From an uncultured Lachnospiraceae bacterium (GTDB lineage: Bacteria; Bacillota; Clostridia; Lachnospirales; Lachnospiraceae): a DNA stretch of 64,000 bases. The notes beneath the pieces were generated by a model that saw only the letters and a list, made by a program, of their open reading frames with translations, was not told where the DNA came from and did no database searches. Every line of letters begins with the position of its first letter. The first letter of the stretch is position 1. The position numbers and the translations under genes are program-made. Below, piece after piece: positions 60,917 through 64,000 of the stretch. The stretch spans positions 1-64,000 of the forward strand of contig CACYMJ010000010.1 of assembly GCA_902775485.1 (NCBI GenBank). Reading direction: 5' to 3'.

Positions 60917-62332
60917 TTGATCCATCAGTATAAGAACAACGGCTATAATATCGTTATGGACATTGAGAGCGGAAGCGTCCATGTTGTTGACGATCTTGTT
61001 TACGACATTATCCGTATCCTGGACGAATACTCGAAAACCGCTCCCGTAAGGACCGTTGTCGATGATGATACTATCATCCCGCTGCCTTATGAGAAGATAA
61101 AGGACCGCATCATATCGCAGCTTCCTTCGTATGACGAGCAGGTAATATCCGAGGCATATGAAGAGATAGCATGGCTGATAGAGGATGAGTCTTTATTTAC
61201 GGAAGATCTGTACAAAGATATCATCGAGGGATTTGCAAAAAGAGAACCGGTGATCAAGGCACTTTGCCTTCATGTGGCTCACGATTGCAATCTTGCATGC
61301 AAATACTGTTTCGCAGGTGAGGGCGAATATCATGGCGAGCGGTCTCTGATGAGCCTTGAGACCGGAAGGAAAGCTCTTGATATGCTTGTTGCATCATCCG
61401 GAAACAGGGTGAATCTGGAAGTCGATTTTTTCGGCGGCGAGCCGCTGATGAACTTCGATGTGGTAAAGGCCCTTGTTGAGTACGGAAGGGATCTTGAGAA
61501 GAAGCACAACAAGAAGTTCCGTTTCACGCTGACCACGAACGGTGTACTGCTTAATGATGAGATACTTGAATTTGTCAACAAGGAGATGGGCAATCTTGTT
61601 CTTTCCATAGACGGAAGAAAAGAGATACATGACAGGATGCGCCCGCGCCGCGGAGGACAGGGCAGTTACGACGAGATCGTACCGAAGTTCATAAAAGCAG
61701 CCGACAGCCGTGATCAGATGAATTATTACGTCCGCGGTACATACACTCACTACAACACGGATTTTGCCGAAGATGTCAAGCATCTTGCAGACCTCGGATT
61801 TGAACAGATATCGGTTGAGCCGGTCGTTGCACCGCCCGATATGGATTATGCGATAAGGCAGGAAGATGTTCCCACACTTCTTGACCAGTATGATATACTT
61901 TCAAAGTATCTGCTTGAACAAAAAAAGAAAGGAAGAGGGATCAATTTCTTCCACTTCATGATAGACCTTAAGCAGGGACCGTGTGCATACAAGAGACTGT
62001 CTGGCTGCGGATCGGGTACGGAGTATCTGGCGGTCGCACCGAACGGAGATTTATATCCGTGTCACCAGTTCGTCGGTATGACGGATTTTATCATGGGAAA
62101 TGTCGATACGGGTGTAACAAACCCAGACCTTCGCGATAAGTTCGCTCTTTGCAACGTTTATTCGAAAAAAGCATGTGCCGACTGTTTCGCAAAACTGTAC
62201 TGCAGCGGCGGATGCAGCGCGAATGCGTATAATTTCACCGGAGACATAAACGGTGTTTACGAGATAGGATGTCAATTACAGAGAAAGCGTGTGGAAAATG
62301 CCGTGATGATGAAAGCGGCAGATGCTAACTGA
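60917..62332 (+). CDS. scfB: SCIFF radical-SAM/SPASM maturase
   Basis: Start is TTG 60917 (AGGA at 60910-60913); the product opens MIHQYKNNGYNIVMDIESG, as the family does. Residues ~10-95 form the peptide-recognition domain. The radical-SAM motif is CNLACKYCF in HVAHDCNLACKYCFAGEG. The SPASM/auxiliary-cluster Cys residues lie in the last third (CAYKRLSGCGSG, YPCHQF, CNVYSKKACADCFAKLYCSGGCSA). Together these reductively cleave SAM and install thioether links on the ScfA peptide. The 471-residue length is normal. It is followed 47 bp later by secDF. Confidence 0.94.
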   Translation: MIHQYKNNGYNIVMDIESGSVHVVDDLVYDIIRILDEYSKTAPVRTVVDDDTIIPLPYEKIKDRIISQLPSYDEQVISEAYEEIAWLIEDESLFTEDLYKDIIEGFAKREPVIKALCLHVAHDCNLACKYCFAGEGEYHGERSLMSLETGRKALDMLVASSGNRVNLEVDFFGGEPLMNFDVVKALVEYGRDLEKKHNKKFRFTLTTNGVLLNDEILEFVNKEMGNLVLSIDGRKEIHDRMRPRRGGQGSYDEIVPKFIKAADSRDQMNYYVRGTYTHYNTDFAEDVKHLADLGFEQISVEPVVAPPDMDYAIRQEDVPTLLDQYDILSKYLLEQKKKGRGINFFHFMIDLKQGPCAYKRLSGCGSGTEYLAVAPNGDLYPCHQFVGMTDFIMGNVDTGVTNPDLRDKFALCNVYSKKACADCFAKLYCSGGCSANAYNFTGDINGVYEIGCQLQRKRVENAVMMKAADAN

Positions 62333-62379
62333 TCTGATACGAGGTTTATAAAAAGGTTTTTGAAAGGAAACGAAAAGCA

Positions 62380-64000
62380 ATGAAAAAGAGTAATGCGATC
62401 ATAACGCTGGCAGCCATTCTGCTCCTGATAGCCGGATTCGGCTATATGGTCTTTTACGGAGTGGGAGTGGATGAAGTCGGATCCGCAAAGGGCATACATC
62501 TCGGCCTTGATCTTGCGGGCGGTGTCAGCATAACCTATCAGGCTGTGGGTGAAGAGTCGCCTTCATCCGAGGATATGGATGATACGGTCTATAAGCTTCA
62601 GCAGAGGGTTGAAGGTTATTCTACGGAAGCTCTTGTTTACAAAGAGGGAACGGACAGGGTCAACATAGAGATCCCCGGACTTTCGGATGCAAATGCAGTC
62701 CTTGAGGAACTGGGACGTCCGGGCAGCCTGTATTTTATCAACCATCTGGATTCAAACGGCAATCCGAACTATGATTCCATGGGAAATCTTACAAAGAGCA
62801 TAGACGAGCTCGAGGCAGACGGATCCATAGTACTTACCGGATCAAACGTTATCGAATCACGGGCCGGTGCCATTAAGAATGATATGGGTCAGACCGAATA
62901 CGTTGTTGAGCTTACTCTCGATCAGGAGGGTACCAAGAAATTTGCAGATGCAACAACGGTTGCAGCCCTTACCCAGGATACGATCATGATCTATTACGAC
63001 GGCAAGGCTGCTTCGATACCGGTTGTTAAAACAGCCATCACGGGCGGAATGGCACAGATATCCGGCCAGAAGACGGTTGAAGAGGCTGAGCAGCTTGCTT
63101 CAACGATCCGAATCGGTGGACTTAAGCTTGAGCTTGAAGAACTGCGTTCAAACGTTGTAGGTGCACAGCTCGGTTCCGAGGCGATCTCAAGATCACTTAA
63201 GGCAGGTGTCATCGGTTTTGCGATCATCGTTGTGTTCATGTGCGCGGTATACTTTATCCCCGGTCTTGCATCTTCGATCGCGCTGATACTTTACTGCCTC
63301 ATTACGATATTCTGCCTGAATTTCTTTGATATGACACTTACGCTTCCCGGTATCGCCGGTATCGTACTTTCGATAGGTATGGCCGTCGATGCGAACGTTA
63401 TCACTTTTGCGAGAATACGTGAGGAGATAGCGGCGGGAAAATCGGTACGCTCGGCTATCGATGAAGGTTACAAGAAGGCATTATCGGCCATCATCGACGG
63501 TAACGTTACAACACTTATAGCAGCCCTTGTTCTCGGCGTGATCGGAACAGGTTCGATAAAGGGATTTGCCCAGACACTCGCACTTGGTATCGTTGTATCG
63601 ATGATCACGGCACTCTTTGTTACGAAGATGATAATCAGGGCATTCTATGCTCTCGGAATAAAGGATGCAAAGTGGTACGGAAGAGCGAAGGATTACAAAA
63701 AGATCGATTTCCTTTCCAAGAGGAAACTGTTCATTATCATCTCATCAGCCGTGATAGTTGTCGGTATCATTGCGATGATCGTCAATTCGGCAATGGGAAA
63801 ACATTCACTCAATTACAGTCTTGAGTTTTTGGGCGGTACATCGACGAACGTGACATTTAACGAGGATATGCCACTTGCGGATATCGATTCCAAGGTCGTT
63901 CCTTCGATAGAAAAGATAACAGGGGATCCGAACGTACAGGTACAGAAGGTTACGGGTTCCAACGAGGTCATTTTCAAGACGAGAGCGCTTAACGTTAATG
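62380..64000 (+). CDS. secDF: Protein translocase subunit SecDF (fused), cut by window end
   Basis: The frame is open from ATG 62380 (AAAGGA upstream) to the window edge, 540 residues. A first transmembrane helix (about 7-25) leads to the SecD signature GIHLGLDLAGGVSITY, the large extracytoplasmic P1 domain, and GGLKLELEELRSNVVGAQLG. Helices follow with MAVDANVITFARIREE and GNVTTLIAALVLGVIGTGSIKGFAQTL. Without a stop the chain continues into SecF (KIDFLSKRKLFIIIS, then NYSLEFLGGTS, the SecF D1-like motif). So SecD and SecF are one protein, using the proton-motive force to finish Sec export. The C-terminal SecF helices lie beyond the window. Confidence 0.93.
   Translation, partial: MKKSNAIITLAAILLLIAGFGYMVFYGVGVDEVGSAKGIHLGLDLAGGVSITYQAVGEESPSSEDMDDTVYKLQQRVEGYSTEALVYKEGTDRVNIEIPGLSDANAVLEELGRPGSLYFINHLDSNGNPNYDSMGNLTKSIDELEADGSIVLTGSNVIESRAGAIKNDMGQTEYVVELTLDQEGTKKFADATTVAALTQDTIMIYYDGKAASIPVVKTAITGGMAQISGQKTVEEAEQLASTIRIGGLKLELEELRSNVVGAQLGSEAISRSLKAGVIGFAIIVVFMCAVYFIPGLASSIALILYCLITIFCLNFFDMTLTLPGIAGIVLSIGMAVDANVITFARIREEIAAGKSVRSAIDEGYKKALSAIIDGNVTTLIAALVLGVIGTGSIKGFAQTLALGIVVSMITALFVTKMIIRAFYALGIKDAKWYGRAKDYKKIDFLSKRKLFIIISSAVIVVGIIAMIVNSAMGKHSLNYSLEFLGGTSTNVTFNEDMPLADIDSKVVPSIEKITGDPNVQVQKVTGSNEVIFKTRALNVN

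Overview
The window looks like a chromosome segment of a Firmicute of the Lachnospiraceae type (Butyrivibrio / Pseudobutyrivibrio-like); the genus is an inference. The reasons are moderate GC, strong AGGAGG-type ribosome sites, almost every gene on the + strand, a SCIFF peptide with its radical-SAM maturase, HemZ, a bifunctional Rel, a fused SecDF, and several families common in that group (DUF6273 lipoproteins, DUF4422, LicD proteins carrying Rossmann modules).

Layout. (1) 1-2083 is the right end of an integrative element: an excisionase-like protein, a tyrosine integrase, two 12-bp-spaced arm-type repeats and a core-like sequence ending in a terminator. (2) 2084-3760 is a junction zone. It holds a promoter with a stub ORF, a metallophosphoesterase broken by one in-frame TGA, an orphan peptide with a double-glycine leader, and a second copy of the core/terminator repeat. 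(3) 3900-24891 is a ~21 kb, same-strand, tightly packed surface-polymer locus. It has a secreted GH114-like hydrolase, four LicD-type phosphotransferases, three nucleotidyltransferase domains, PEP mutase and phosphonopyruvate decarboxylase (the two committing steps of phosphonate synthesis), an epimerase, an O-acetyltransferase, a GT2, a DUF4422 protein, an ATP-PPase, a DUF362 protein and several unknowns. The simplest reading is that a phosphonate is made, activated as a CMP-ester and transferred to a glycan by LicD enzymes. No 2-AEP aminotransferase and no flippase, polymerase or exporter is present in the window. (4) 24892-26057 is decayed mobile DNA: a frameshifted AlbA/RecG-like ATP-binding protein followed by a second arm-core-terminator attachment structure like that beside the integrase.

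(5) 26058-42974 is a mixed envelope and transport region: a NapH-like ferredoxin membrane protein, five lipoproteins (one DUF6273, four of unknown family), PhzF, a dicarboxylate symporter fused to a degenerate HATPase domain, a Na/Pi-PhoU transporter, an acyltransferase-3 with a XRE-AbrB regulator, an MBL hydrolase, a Nudix hydrolase and a lone pseudopilin. (6) 43092-48902 encodes NudC, FolE, a PAS-GGDEF protein, a Dabb protein, a COG2509 flavoprotein and a lipid-kinase-like protein. (7) 49029-52052 is a 1007-residue secreted C69-peptidase homologue whose catalytic Cys is replaced by Gly. (8) 52121-64000 is core genome: tRNA-Glu(CTC), rel, an MBL hydrolase, hemZ, hisS, two zinc-ribbon proteins, scfA-scfB, and secDF cut by the window end.
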